Source: Parasphingopyxis marina (GTDB lineage Bacteria; Pseudomonadota; Alphaproteobacteria; Sphingomonadales; Sphingomonadaceae). Taken from it: a DNA stretch of 64,000 bases. The notes beneath the pieces are model-generated. The model was not told the DNA's origin and searched no databases. It saw only the letters and a list, made by a program, of their open reading frames with translations. The stretch lies in contig NZ_JACJVJ010000003.1 in assembly GCF_014237875.1 (NCBI RefSeq), positions 186,001 through 250,000 on the forward strand, read 5' to 3'. The translations under genes were made by a program, and so were the position numbers. The first letter of the stretch is position 1. Each line of letters opens with the position of its first letter. Shown piece after piece: positions 1-7,598 of the stretch.

Positions 1-1
1 C

Positions 2-283
2 GAGTTTGACGACGAAACCGGCCACAAGACGGTCGAGGACATGGTCAAGGTTGCCGATCTCACCCGCCAGGGCTTCATGGCCGGCGATATCTCGACGGTG
101 ATGAGCCCGCGTACGGTGATCACCTGGGCGCAGAATACGACGATCTTCGGCGATATCGGTTTCGCCTTCCGGCTCTCTTTCCTCAACAAGTGCGACGAGG
201 CCGAACGGCCGCTAGTGGCGGAATATTATCAGCGCGTGTTCGGGCAGGATTTGCCCGAAAGCGTGGTTGGTCAGGTTGAGTAG
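2..283 (+). CDS. cobS: Cobaltochelatase subunit CobS, C-terminal part (cut by left edge)
   Basis: The frame is open from the left edge and ends at a TAG, giving the last 93 or so residues of a MoxR-type AAA+ ATPase. The piece matches the CobS C-terminus: a [13 protein letters not shown] segment, a helix with ARG-type residues and an ending rich in aromatic residues ([18 protein letters not shown]). CobS works with CobT, the ATPase and VWA subunits that load cobalt into hydrogenobyrinic acid a,c-diamide in aerobic cobalamin synthesis. cobT follows 57 bases downstream on the same strand, which supports the name. The Walker motifs lie outside the window, so ATPase competence cannot be checked here. 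No cobN is visible in the window. Confidence 0.88.
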   Translation, partial: EFDDETGHKTVEDMVKVADLTRQGFMAGDISTVMSPRTVITWAQNTTIFGDIGFAFRLSFLNKCDEAERPLVAEYYQRVFGQDLPESVVGQVE

Positions 284-305
284 TGATCGGGAATAATCCT
301 TTCTT

Positions 306-324
306 CCCCTCGCCCTGTGAGGGG
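306..324. repeat. Short hairpin between cobS and cobT (REP-like)
   Basis: A perfect 6-bp inverted repeat, CCCCTC and GAGGGG, with a 7-base loop fills the cobS-cobT gap. Its right arm runs into the purine-rich stretch that should serve as the cobT ribosome binding site, so it could damp cobT translation. Hairpins of this kind are also scattered between genes in sphingomonads, so it may be a dispersed repeat. Confidence 0.4.
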
Positions 325-340
325 AGATGGGGGTTTTAAG

Positions 341-2176
341 GTGTCCGAGAAAAATCCCCTCGACGATTTGAAGGCGGCGCTCGCCGGCGCCGCCCGGGCG
401 ATGGCGCACGAGCCCGAGATCGAGCTCGCCTATACCGCCGATGCGCCGGTTTCCAGCGGCCGCCATATCAAGGTGCCGATGCCGGGGCGTGCGTTACCCG
501 CCGACCAGGTGGCCGAGGCGCGGGGCTTCGCCGATGCTGCGGCTCTGATGATCCGCCACCATAATGACGCGCTCCACGATGCCGCCCGGCCGACCGAGGC
601 GATCGCCCGCTCGGCCTATGATGCGGTCGAAAAGGCGCGGGTCGAGGCGCTCGGCGCGCGCCGCTATGCCGGGGTGAAGGACAATCTCGCCCACGCGCTG
701 GATATGCGGTTGAAAGCCGATCCGATTTCCAAGGCCCGCAGCCGCGACGAAGTGCCGCTGGCTTCGGCGATCTCGCTGATGGTCCGCGAGCGGCTGACCG
801 GCGATCCGGTCCCCGAGCGCGCCCGGGCCGGGGTCGACCTGGTTCGCGAATGGATCGAGGAAAAGGGCGGTGCCGATCTCGATGCACTCGAAATGCTGCT
901 CGACAACCAGAAGGCATTCGGCGAACTGACGACGCAACTGCTTGAGGATCTCGAACTGATCGACGGCGATATGCAGCCTGACGATGCCGAGGAGCCCGGC
1001 GACGAGGAGGATGGCGACGACGATAATGACGGCGAGGACGAGGATGGCGACGAGGATCGTGAGGGCCAGGGCGACGCCGACGCCGAAAGCCGCGCCGAAC
1101 AGTCGGACGACGAGACCGGCGAGGATGGCGACGGCGAATTCATGGACGATGACGAACTCGGCGACAGCGATGCCGAGCCCGGCGACGGCGATGACGGGAT
1201 GCTCCCGGTACGCCCGAACCGTCCGTTCAGCGATCTGACGCCCGAATTCTCCTATCACGCCTTCACGACGAGCCATGACGAGATCATCGCCGCGACCGAA
1301 CTGTGCGACGAGGAGGAGCTGACCCGGCTGCGCGCCTATCTCGACCAGCAGCTCGTCCATTTGCAGGGCGCGGTGACCAAGCTCGCCAACCGCCTCCAGC
1401 GCCGGCTGATGGCGCAGCAATTGCGCAGTTGGGATTTCGATCAGGAAGAAGGCACGCTGGATGCCGCGCGGCTTTCACGCGTGATCGTCAATCCGGCCCA
1501 TTCGCTCTCCTACAAGATCGAACGCGATACCGAATTTCGCGATACCGTGGTTACCCTTCTCCTGGACAATTCGGGCTCGATGCGCGGGCGGCCGATCTCG
1601 ATCGCCGCGATCTCGGCCGATATCCTCGCCCGCACCCTGGAGCGCGTCGGTGTGAAAACCGAGGTTCTCGGTTTCACCACGCGGGCCTGGAAGGGTGGGC
1701 AGGCGCGCGAGGCATGGCTTGCCGAAGGGCGTCCGGCCAATCCGGGACGGCTCAACGATCTGCGCCATATCGTTTACAAACAGGCCGACGAGCCCTGGCG
1801 CCGGGCGCGCAAGAATCTCGGCCTGATGATGCGCGAAGGACTGCTGAAAGAAAATATCGATGGCGAGGCGCTGCTTTGGGCGCATAATCGCCTGATCGCG
1901 CGGCCCGAGGAACGGCGCATATTGATGGTGATTTCGGACGGAGCACCGGTCGACGATTCGACGCTATCGGTCAACAGCGGCTCCTATCTCGAAAAACATC
2001 TACGGCAGGTAATCGCCTGGATCGAGGGGCGTTCGCCGGTCGAGCTTTCCGCCATTGGGATCGGCCATGACGTGACCCGCTATTATCAGCGTGCCGTGAC
2101 GATCATGGATGCCGAACAACTGGGCGGGACGATGATCGAACAGCTTGCCAGCCTGTTCGACGAGCCGCCGAAATAG
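341..2176 (+). CDS. cobT: Cobaltochelatase subunit CobT
   Basis: This 611-residue protein is the VWA-domain partner of CobS in the aerobic cobaltochelatase. The N-terminal half is helical. A long Asp/Glu/Gly stretch (roughly residues 210-290) separates it from the C-terminal VWA domain, whose metal-ion-dependent adhesion site reads DNSGSM at about residue 409. That layout and length are those of CobT. I chose GTG 341 over an in-frame GTG at 317, because 341 has GGGGAG/GGGGG upstream and begins the conserved NPLDDLK region. It is co-directional with cobS, 57 bases apart. In sphingomonads CobS/CobT can occur without a full cobalamin pathway, so another metal-insertion role is possible. Confidence 0.93.
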   Translation: MSEKNPLDDLKAALAGAARAMAHEPEIELAYTADAPVSSGRHIKVPMPGRALPADQVAEARGFADAAALMIRHHNDALHDAARPTEAIARSAYDAVEKARVEALGARRYAGVKDNLAHALDMRLKADPISKARSRDEVPLASAISLMVRERLTGDPVPERARAGVDLVREWIEEKGGADLDALEMLLDNQKAFGELTTQLLEDLELIDGDMQPDDAEEPGDEEDGDDDNDGEDEDGDEDREGQGDADAESRAEQSDDETGEDGDGEFMDDDELGDSDAEPGDGDDGMLPVRPNRPFSDLTPEFSYHAFTTSHDEIIAATELCDEEELTRLRAYLDQQLVHLQGAVTKLANRLQRRLMAQQLRSWDFDQEEGTLDAARLSRVIVNPAHSLSYKIERDTEFRDTVVTLLLDNSGSMRGRPISIAAISADILARTLERVGVKTEVLGFTTRAWKGGQAREAWLAEGRPANPGRLNDLRHIVYKQADEPWRRARKNLGLMMREGLLKENIDGEALLWAHNRLIARPEERRILMVISDGAPVDDSTLSVNSGSYLEKHLRQVIAWIEGRSPVELSAIGIGHDVTRYYQRAVTIMDAEQLGGTMIEQLASLFDEPPK

Positions 2177-2263
2177 ATCCCGGCAATCCAATCCACTTGA
2201 ATGTTGGAAAATGTCTGGCCGATTGGCCGGAGCGGTTTCGCCGCGCCCGGGCCCCAATAATTC

Positions 2264-2295
2264 GGGGGCCGGCGCAGATACGCGCGCCGGCCCCC
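2264..2295. terminator. GC-rich hairpin between convergent genes
   Basis: A perfect 12-bp stem (GGGGGCCGGCGC and its complement) with an 8-base loop lies between the end of cobT and the end of the convergent glycine-zipper gene. There is no clear U-run on either side, so it may need Rho or act mainly as an RNA-stabilising structure. It could serve both directions. Confidence 0.5.
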
Positions 2296-2341
2296 TCGTC
2301 CCCGCTAAGCCACCGGGGGACTAGTCACTGATGGGCGTCTG

Positions 2342-2767
2342 CTAGCAGTCGCGGTCGATCGCGCGGCCGGCCAGCGCACCGGCGATGCCGCCAATGATGG
2401 CACCGGCCGTGCCGTCGCCGCGGCCGCGCCGGCCTTCGCCGATTTCATGGCCGAGCAGCGCGCCGGCGATGCCGCCGATCACGGTACCACCATCGCCATC
2501 GTCGCGGCAGCGGCCCCTATAGTCGCGGCGATAGTCGCGGCGCGCATGGCGGCGATCGTAGCGGTCCTGATAGCCGCGGCCCTGGTAATAATCGCCGGGC
2601 CGATAGCGGCGGTCGCCGCGATAGCCGCGATTGTCATGACGGACTTGGTAATATCCGTCGTTATAGTGGCCGTCATTATAGCCATGGCCTGCCTGCGCGG
2701 CGGCCGGGACGAGCATCGTGCCCGCAAGGGCGGCGGATGCGGCAAGGGCGATTTTCTTCAGTGCCAT
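2342..2767 (-). CDS. Exported glycine-zipper 2TM-type protein
   Basis: The 141-residue product starts with a typical signal peptide (MALKKIALAASAALAG, AxA cleavage site near residue 25). A Tyr/Arg/Asp/Gly-rich middle section follows (residues 27-85), and then two glycine-zipper segments (GGTVIGGIAGALLGHEIG and GAIIGGIAGALAGRAI), the pattern of the Gly-zipper 2TM/Rick-17kDa-like domain. The single Cys at the very C-terminus and one in the middle could pair in the periplasm. Proteins of this type are envelope-associated in alphaproteobacteria; the exact role is not known. It is transcribed alone, convergent with cobT. Confidence 0.8.
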   Translation of the reverse strand: MALKKIALAASAALAGTMLVPAAAQAGHGYNDGHYNDGYYQVRHDNRGYRGDRRYRPGDYYQGRGYQDRYDRRHARRDYRRDYRGRCRDDGDGGTVIGGIAGALLGHEIGEGRRGRGDGTAGAIIGGIAGALAGRAIDRDC

Positions 2768-2952
2768 CGTTCAAACTCCGTGTTCCAAAAAAGCCGTTTC
2801 AAAGTCGCGTGTCGGGCGCCCCTTTGGTTTCGGCTCCCTCTGACAGATGCCGCTATGGCAGGGCCTGGCAGAACCATGTCTGAACGGGGATGTTGCCTCG
2901 CGTTAATCTTCGCCTGTGCCGCGCCGCGACGGGGTGATAGGGCGGGCGCCTG

Positions 2953-3945
2953 ATGCGCAGGATAGTCGCCGCCTTGCTGGTTCTCGCCCTAGCGGGCTCC
3001 ACGGTCGTGCTGACGGGCCGGGGCAGCGGCGCGCCCGACGGGCCGTTCGCGATCCGCGCCGAGCCGGTGATGCTCGATGCCGCCGATCCGGCCCATGTCG
3101 CTGTCGGCAATCTCCGCTTCGTACGCGGCTGGACCCTGACCAGCGATGATCCCAATTTCGGCGGCCTTTCGGCGATAGCGCGAGACGGGGACGGGTTCGT
3201 CGCGGTCGGCGATGCTGGCGGCGTGTTCCGCTTCACTTTCGACGCGGCGGGTGCGATCCGCCGCGCGGAGATCGGCGCATTGCCCGCAGGGCCGCTACCC
3301 GAAGGCGGCGGCGCCGTTGAGAAGCGCGATCGCGATGCCGAGGCGATGGCTCTCGATCCGGCGAGCGGCCGGATCTGGGTGGGATTCGAGCGCGCCAACG
3401 GGATATGGCGCTACGATCGCGCCTTTGCCGGGTCGGACGCGCATCGCCGCCCGGCCGAAATGCGGCGCTGGCCGAGCAACGGCGGGCCGGAGGCGATGGT
3501 GCGGTTGCCGGACGGGCGTTTCCTTGTCTTTTCCGAAGCCGGGCGTGGCGCGCAGGGGGCGAACGCGGTGCTTTTGTTCGCTGGCGATCCGAGCGAAGAG
3601 GGGCCGGAGCCCGTGCAGCTCGGCTATCGTCCGCCCGGCGACCACCGGATCACCGACGCGGCGCTGCTGCCCGATGGCCGGCTGATGGTGCTCAACCGGG
3701 CGTTCAGCCTGGTGGACGGGGTATCGGTGATCGTTACTCTGGTCGATCTTGGCGGCGATCTCTCGCCGGGCCGGATTCTCGAGGGGCGGCAGATCGCGCG
3801 CATCGATCCGCCGCTGACGATCGACAATATGGAAGCGCTCGCCATTGGCGAGCGCGGGGGGCGGACCATCGTCTGGATGGCCTCGGACGACAATTTCAAT
3901 CCCCTCCAGCGGACCTTGCTGCTGGAGTTCGAACTGCAAGACTAG
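2953..3945 (+). CDS. Esterase-like phytase-family protein
   Basis: 330 residues with an N-terminal hydrophobic signal segment (residues 3-22), so exported or membrane-tethered. The rest has the repeated blade-like pattern of the 'esterase-like activity of phytase' family (PF13449): NFGGLSAIARDGDGFVAVGDAGG near the start, an EAMALDPASGRIWVGFER blade, then PEAMVRLPDGRFLVFSE and NMEALAIGERGGRTIVWMASDDNFN at the end. The family is predicted to form a beta-propeller with phosphatase/esterase activity; the substrate is unknown. It sits between cobT and the convergent rpmB, and ends 10 bases before the rpmB stop. Confidence 0.8.
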   Translation: MRRIVAALLVLALAGSTVVLTGRGSGAPDGPFAIRAEPVMLDAADPAHVAVGNLRFVRGWTLTSDDPNFGGLSAIARDGDGFVAVGDAGGVFRFTFDAAGAIRRAEIGALPAGPLPEGGGAVEKRDRDAEAMALDPASGRIWVGFERANGIWRYDRAFAGSDAHRRPAEMRRWPSNGGPEAMVRLPDGRFLVFSEAGRGAQGANAVLLFAGDPSEEGPEPVQLGYRPPGDHRITDAALLPDGRLMVLNRAFSLVDGVSVIVTLVDLGGDLSPGRILEGRQIARIDPPLTIDNMEALAIGERGGRTIVWMASDDNFNPLQRTLLLEFELQD

Positions 3946-3955
3946 ATCGAAAAGA

Positions 3956-4246
3956 CTAGGCGGCGGCCTTTTTGGCGGCCGTGATGTCCTTCTTAACCTT
4001 GCGCGCATTGGCGCTCAGCTTGTCGTCGGAGGTTTTCAGTAGCCAGTTGTCGAGGCCGCCGACATGTTCCACCGAACGCAGGCCGTTCGTCGAGACGCGG
4101 AACTTGAAGCTCCGGTCCAGCGATTCGGACATAAGGGTCACGTTCTGCAGATTCGGCAGAAACGTTTTCTTGGTCCTGTTATTGGCGTGGGAGACATTCA
4201 TTCCCACCAGCCGGCCCTTGCCGGTCAGTTCGCAAATACGCGACAT
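3956..4246 (-). CDS. rpmB: 50S ribosomal protein L28
   Basis: 96 residues beginning [20 protein letters not shown] and continuing with the [12 protein letters not shown] and [11 protein letters not shown] motifs of bacterial L28, followed by a Lys/Ala-rich tail. The start at 4246 is fixed by this conserved N-terminus; the frame stays open further upstream but that extension has no similarity to L28. It is a single-gene unit, not joined to rpmG as in many other bacteria (rpmG lies near 22.3 kb). Confidence 0.97.
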   Translation of the reverse strand: MSRICELTGKGRLVGMNVSHANNRTKKTFLPNLQNVTLMSESLDRSFKFRVSTNGLRSVEHVGGLDNWLLKTSDDKLSANARKVKKDITAAKKAAA

Positions 4247-4397
4247 GGTTCTCGTCCTGAAATCTTCGGTTTCCCGGAAAGCGGCGCAGATAGCGCTGGT
4301 GGGCGCTTTCGTCAACCGCGAAGGGCGCATTGCGACGCGGATGCAACCCAATAGGCCGATCAATCGTTTGAGCCGCGTAACCAAAGGGAGAATCACT

Positions 4398-4682
4398 ATG
4401 CGTGCGCTTTTGACGCTGCTCGTCCTGGCCGCGATCGTTATTGTCGTCCTTGTGATGACCGACGTCATCAATATCCGGCAGACCAATGACGGCAGAATGC
4501 CAGAAATCGCCGTCGATGAGGGCGAAATGCCCGAATTCGAGGTCGATACGGCCGATATCGACGTCGCCACCGAGCGCCGCTCGGTAGAAGTCGATGTGCC
4601 GACCGTGTCGGTTCGCGGCGCCGACGAGGTTGGCGAAGACCGGACAGACCGGCCGGAAATGGCAGAAGAAGAGGCGCAATAG
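4398..4682 (+). CDS. Small acidic protein with one N-terminal membrane helix
   Basis: ATG 4398 has an AAGGGAG ribosome binding site 7 bases upstream. The 94-residue product has one very hydrophobic N-terminal helix (residues 3-21, [17 protein letters not shown]), then a strongly acidic tail of about 70 residues rich in Glu, Asp and Val (pattern [21 protein letters not shown]). It is probably an inner-membrane anchor with an acidic domain on one side. The frame is open further upstream through the antisense of rpmB, but no start there is credible. No family recognised. It is divergent from rpmB and lies 53 bases before tadA. Confidence 0.7.
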   Translation: MRALLTLLVLAAIVIVVLVMTDVINIRQTNDGRMPEIAVDEGEMPEFEVDTADIDVATERRSVEVDVPTVSVRGADEVGEDRTDRPEMAEEEAQ

Positions 4683-4735
4683 GGCGCCGCGTTACAGCTT
4701 TCCCGGCGGGCGCTGCTGGTTTAGGAGCACCCGCC

Positions 4736-5191
4736 ATGGCCTTTCCGCTTCCCCATCCCATGCGCCGCGCGCTCGAACTCGCCGAAATGGCGGCCCGGGC
4801 GGGCGAAGTGCCGGTCGGCGCAGTGATTACGCGCGGCGACGGGATAATCGCGGAGGCCGCCAATGCGATGCGTGCGAGCGGCGATCCGACCGATCATGCC
4901 GAAATGCGCGCGATCCGGCTGGCGAGCACGGCGCTCGGCACCGGCCGGCTCGACGGATGCGATCTGTGGGTGACACTGGAGCCTTGCGCGATGTGCGCCG
5001 GGGCGATTGCCCATGCGCGGCTTGAACGCCTCTATTATGGCACCGCAGACCCCAAGGGCGGCGCGGTCGCACATGGTCCGCACTTTTTCGGCCAGCCGAC
5101 CTGCCATCACCGGCCCGAACTCTATTCGGGCATCGGTGAGGAACGAGCGGGGGCACTCCTCCGCGCCTTTTTCGAGGCGCGGAGGGATTAG
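4736..5191 (+). CDS. tadA: tRNA-specific adenosine deaminase
   Basis: 151 residues of the cytidine/deoxycytidylate deaminase fold. The zinc-binding and catalytic residues are plain: HAE at 54-56 (His ligand plus proton-shuttle Glu) and PCAMC at 83-87 (two Cys ligands). TadA converts A34 to inosine in tRNA-Arg(ACG), needed to read CGN codons, and is normally essential. ATG 4736 has TTAGGAG upstream. The length and ending FFEARR fit TadA rather than guanine deaminase. Confidence 0.95.
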   Translation: MAFPLPHPMRRALELAEMAARAGEVPVGAVITRGDGIIAEAANAMRASGDPTDHAEMRAIRLASTALGTGRLDGCDLWVTLEPCAMCAGAIAHARLERLYYGTADPKGGAVAHGPHFFGQPTCHHRPELYSGIGEERAGALLRAFFEARRD

Positions 5192-5207
5192 GCGTTGACG
5201 CGGCGGC

Positions 5208-5900
5208 CTAGCCGCCGACCGCGTTCACATCCTGCTGGGTGATCGGGACGATCCGGATTTCGACACGCCGGTTCTGCTGCTTGCCTTCCGCGGTCGCGTT
5301 GCTGGCGATCGGCTGGCTTTCGCCGAAACCTTCGGTCGCAATCCGCGCACGCTGGACATTGCGGCTCACCAGATAGTCGGAAACCGAACTGGCCCGGCGC
5401 TGCGAGAGCGACAGGTTATAGGCATCCGATCCGTCCGAATCGGTATGGCCATAAATATCGATATAGGTTTCCGGATAGCTCGACAGCGTCTGTGCGATGT
5501 CGTTCAGCGTTTCGCGGAATTGCGGCCGAATCGAACTTGAATCGACGTCGAACTCGGCGACCGATCCCGGCATCTGCAGATAGAGATTGTCGCCGTCGCG
5601 AATCACTTCGGTGTCGGTGCCCGCCGTGGCGCGCTCCAGATCACGCTGTTGCCGGTCCATATAGGTGCCGATGGCCACACCTGCGACCGCGCCGAGGCCT
5701 GCGCCGACGATCCGTTCGGTGCGATCGTTACGGCCGCCGAGAAGGTCGCCCAGCAGATAACCACCAACGGCGCCGGCCACGCCGCCGATTGCGGCACGGG
5801 AAACGCGCTGATTCCCGGTTTCCGGGTTGGTAACGCAAGCGGTGGTTCCCAGCAGCGAAATCGCCGCCGTACCGGCAAGAATTGCGGATCTGACCCTCAT
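5208..5900 (-). CDS. OmpA-family outer-membrane lipoprotein
   Basis: 230 residues. The signal peptide ends in a lipobox-like LLGTTAC (Cys22), although Thr at -3 is unusual. A glycine-rich segment (residues 36-80, GGVAGAVGGYLLGDLLGG...GLGAVAGVAIG) looks like a glycine-zipper pair, and the C-terminal 115 residues are an OmpA peptidoglycan-binding domain (YIDIYGHTDSDGSDAYNLSLS, RARIATEGFGES, NRRVEIRI). It would tie the outer membrane to peptidoglycan. ATG 5900 has AGAGGAGAC upstream. A strong EcfG-type promoter lies 36-61 bases before the start, so it is probably a general-stress gene. Confidence 0.9.
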   Translation of the reverse strand: MRVRSAILAGTAAISLLGTTACVTNPETGNQRVSRAAIGGVAGAVGGYLLGDLLGGRNDRTERIVGAGLGAVAGVAIGTYMDRQQRDLERATAGTDTEVIRDGDNLYLQMPGSVAEFDVDSSSIRPQFRETLNDIAQTLSSYPETYIDIYGHTDSDGSDAYNLSLSQRRASSVSDYLVSRNVQRARIATEGFGESQPIASNATAEGKQQNRRVEIRIVPITQQDVNAVGG

Positions 5901-5935
5901 TATTGTCTCCTCTGTTTGTCGTTTTTCACAAGCTA

Positions 5936-5961
5936 AACGGTTCAATCGTCGCGCTTGTTCC
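5936..5961 (-). promoter_or_regulatory. EcfG-type general-stress promoter of the OmpA lipoprotein gene
   Basis: On the minus strand the sequence reads GGAAC (5961-5957), a 17-base spacer, then CGTT (5939-5936). This matches the alphaproteobacterial EcfG/SigT consensus GGAAC-N16/17-CGTT at every defined base. The expected start point falls about 25-30 bases before the ATG at 5900, a normal leader length. Confidence 0.72.
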
Positions 5962-6001
5962 CGGTTGTGGGTGAACGCAAGCTGATCGGGAGGTTGTGGT
6001 C

Positions 6002-6017
6002 GCCCGCGAAAGCGGGC
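6002..6017. repeat. GAAA-loop REP-like hairpin
   Basis: A perfect 6-bp stem GCCCGC/GCGGGC closed by a GAAA tetraloop. The same 'CCGCGAAAGCGG' core is common between genes in sphingomonads. It sits in the gap between the OmpA lipoprotein and the CNNM protein, 24 bases before the latter's start. Confidence 0.45.
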
Positions 6018-6040
6018 AAGGATCGGATACCGTTTCCGCC

Positions 6041-7360
6041 ATGCCACCAGCGCTCGCTCCCTTTCCCTGGACGGATCTTTTCATCATCCTTGCGTTGGTG
6101 CTGCTCAATGGCGTCTTCGCGATGTCGGAACTCGCCATCGTATCGTCCCGCCGCGGGCGGCTTCAGGCGATGGCGAAAGATGGCAAGGCCGGCGCGCAGA
6201 CGGCGATCGATCTAGCCTCCGAGCCCGGTCGCTTCCTCTCGACCGTCCAGATCGGCATCACGCTCATCGGCATTTTGGCGGGCGCCTATTCAGGTTCGAG
6301 CCTGGGCGGGCCGGTCGGCGACCGGCTGGTTCGTTTCGGCATCGAACCCGAACTTTCTCAAACCCTGGGTTTCGCGCTTGTCATTATCGTCACGACCTAT
6401 GCGTCGCTAGTCGTCGGCGAATTGGTGCCCAAGCAGTTCGCGCTTCGCAATCCCGAGCGGATCGCGGTGCTGGTCGCGATACCGATGCGCTGGCTGGCGG
6501 TGGCGACGGCGCCTTTGGTCTGGCTGCTCGACAAGACGAGCGCCCTGATCTTCCGCCTGCTCCGCATGAGCCGCGAATCGCAATCGCGCGTGACCGCGGA
6601 GGAACTGCATATTCTGGTCAGCGAAGCGACCCGATCCGGCGTGATCGAGGAAAGCGAGCGCGCGATCATCTCCGGCGTGGTGCGGCTTGCCGATCGGCCG
6701 GTGCGCGAAGTGATGACGCCGCGGACCGAGGTCGATTGGGTGGAAGCCTCGGCGAGCCCGAACGAAATTCGCGAGAAACTGCTCGAATCGCCGCACACCC
6801 GCCTGCCGGTCGCCGAAGAGTCGATCGACAATATCATCGGCGTCGTCCAGGCGCGCGACATCGTATCCGCGCTGTTCGAGGGGCGTTCGCTGGACCTGAC
6901 GACGCTGATGCGCGAGGCGCCTGTCATACCCGACCAGCTCGATGCGATGGACGCGCTCGAGGCACTCCGCGAATCGGATGTGCCGATGGCGCTGGTTCAT
7001 GACGAATATGGGCATTTCGAGGGGATCATGACGCCGCTCGACCTGTTGATCGCCGTGGCTGGCGAGTTCGTGTCCGATCAAGACGAGGGCACCGATCCGG
7101 CCTTTGTCCAGCGCGAAGATGGCAGCTGGCTTTTCTCCGGATCCCATTCGGCCGATAATATGGCGGAAAAGCTGGGTTTCGACCTGTCCGACGATCGCGA
7201 TTATGCGACCGTTGCCGGCTTCTCGCTGTCGGTGCTCAAGCATCTGCCGACGGTGGGCGAATATTTCGAGCAGGATGGCTGGCGTTTCGAGATCGTCGAT
7301 ATGGACGGCCGCAAGATCGACAAGCTGCTGGTAACGCGGCTCGAAGACGAGGAAGACTGA
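6041..7360 (+). CDS. CNNM/CBS-domain membrane protein (hemolysin C/CorC family)
   Basis: 439 residues. The N-terminal DUF21/CNNM transmembrane domain (residues 8-195) carries the family motif GVFAMSELAIVSSRR and several hydrophobic helices. Two CBS domains follow (about 205-330; VREVMTPRTEVDWV and LDAMDALEALRESDVPMALVHDEYGHFEGIMTPLDLL), then a C-terminal CorC_HlyC domain (about 345-435). Such proteins act in Mg2+/Co2+ efflux or homeostasis. ATG 6041 starts just before the conserved region. The in-frame GTG 5996 would add 15 residues across the hairpin and is less likely. Confidence 0.88.
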   Translation: MPPALAPFPWTDLFIILALVLLNGVFAMSELAIVSSRRGRLQAMAKDGKAGAQTAIDLASEPGRFLSTVQIGITLIGILAGAYSGSSLGGPVGDRLVRFGIEPELSQTLGFALVIIVTTYASLVVGELVPKQFALRNPERIAVLVAIPMRWLAVATAPLVWLLDKTSALIFRLLRMSRESQSRVTAEELHILVSEATRSGVIEESERAIISGVVRLADRPVREVMTPRTEVDWVEASASPNEIREKLLESPHTRLPVAEESIDNIIGVVQARDIVSALFEGRSLDLTTLMREAPVIPDQLDAMDALEALRESDVPMALVHDEYGHFEGIMTPLDLLIAVAGEFVSDQDEGTDPAFVQREDGSWLFSGSHSADNMAEKLGFDLSDDRDYATVAGFSLSVLKHLPTVGEYFEQDGWRFEIVDMDGRKIDKLLVTRLEDEED

Positions 7361-7384
7361 GCGGCCTTGCAAACGCCCGCTGCT

Positions 7385-7402
7385 GTCTTATATCTATAAG
7401 AC
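7385..7402. promoter_or_regulatory. 18-bp perfect palindrome, likely operator
   Basis: GTCTTATA, a TC centre, then TATAAGAC: two 8-bp arms that match exactly. The 2-base centre is too tight for an RNA hairpin, so a dimeric DNA-binding protein is the natural explanation. It ends 16 bases before the ATG of the 54-residue membrane peptide and overlaps where its core promoter should be. The AT-rich sequence stands out from its GC-rich surroundings. Confidence 0.5.
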
Positions 7403-7418
7403 ACTAGGGAGATACGTC

Positions 7419-7583
7419 ATGGGCCAATTGGTCAAGAATCTGCTTCTTCTCGTCGTCGCGCTCGTGCTGATCTGGGTGGCGATCAAATTCTTCGTGTCGA
7501 TCGTGGCATTGTTGTTCTACGTCGCGGCGCTCGTCCTCATCGGCTATGTCGTTCTGCGACTCGTCAAGGGATCGAAGACCTAG
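7419..7583 (+). CDS. 54-residue membrane peptide
   Basis: ATG 7419 is preceded by TAGGGAGA at a good distance. The product is almost wholly hydrophobic, with two membrane segments (about residues 7-26 and 28-48) and basic ends (K6; RLVKGSK at the C-terminus). It stops 16 bases before the convergent rpoN stop. No family is recognised. It resembles short stress-associated membrane peptides. The palindrome at 7385-7402 is probably its operator. Confidence 0.6.
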   Translation: MGQLVKNLLLLVVALVLIWVAIKFFVSIVALLFYVAALVLIGYVVLRLVKGSKT

Positions 7584-7598
7584 CCCGCGCGGAACCTC

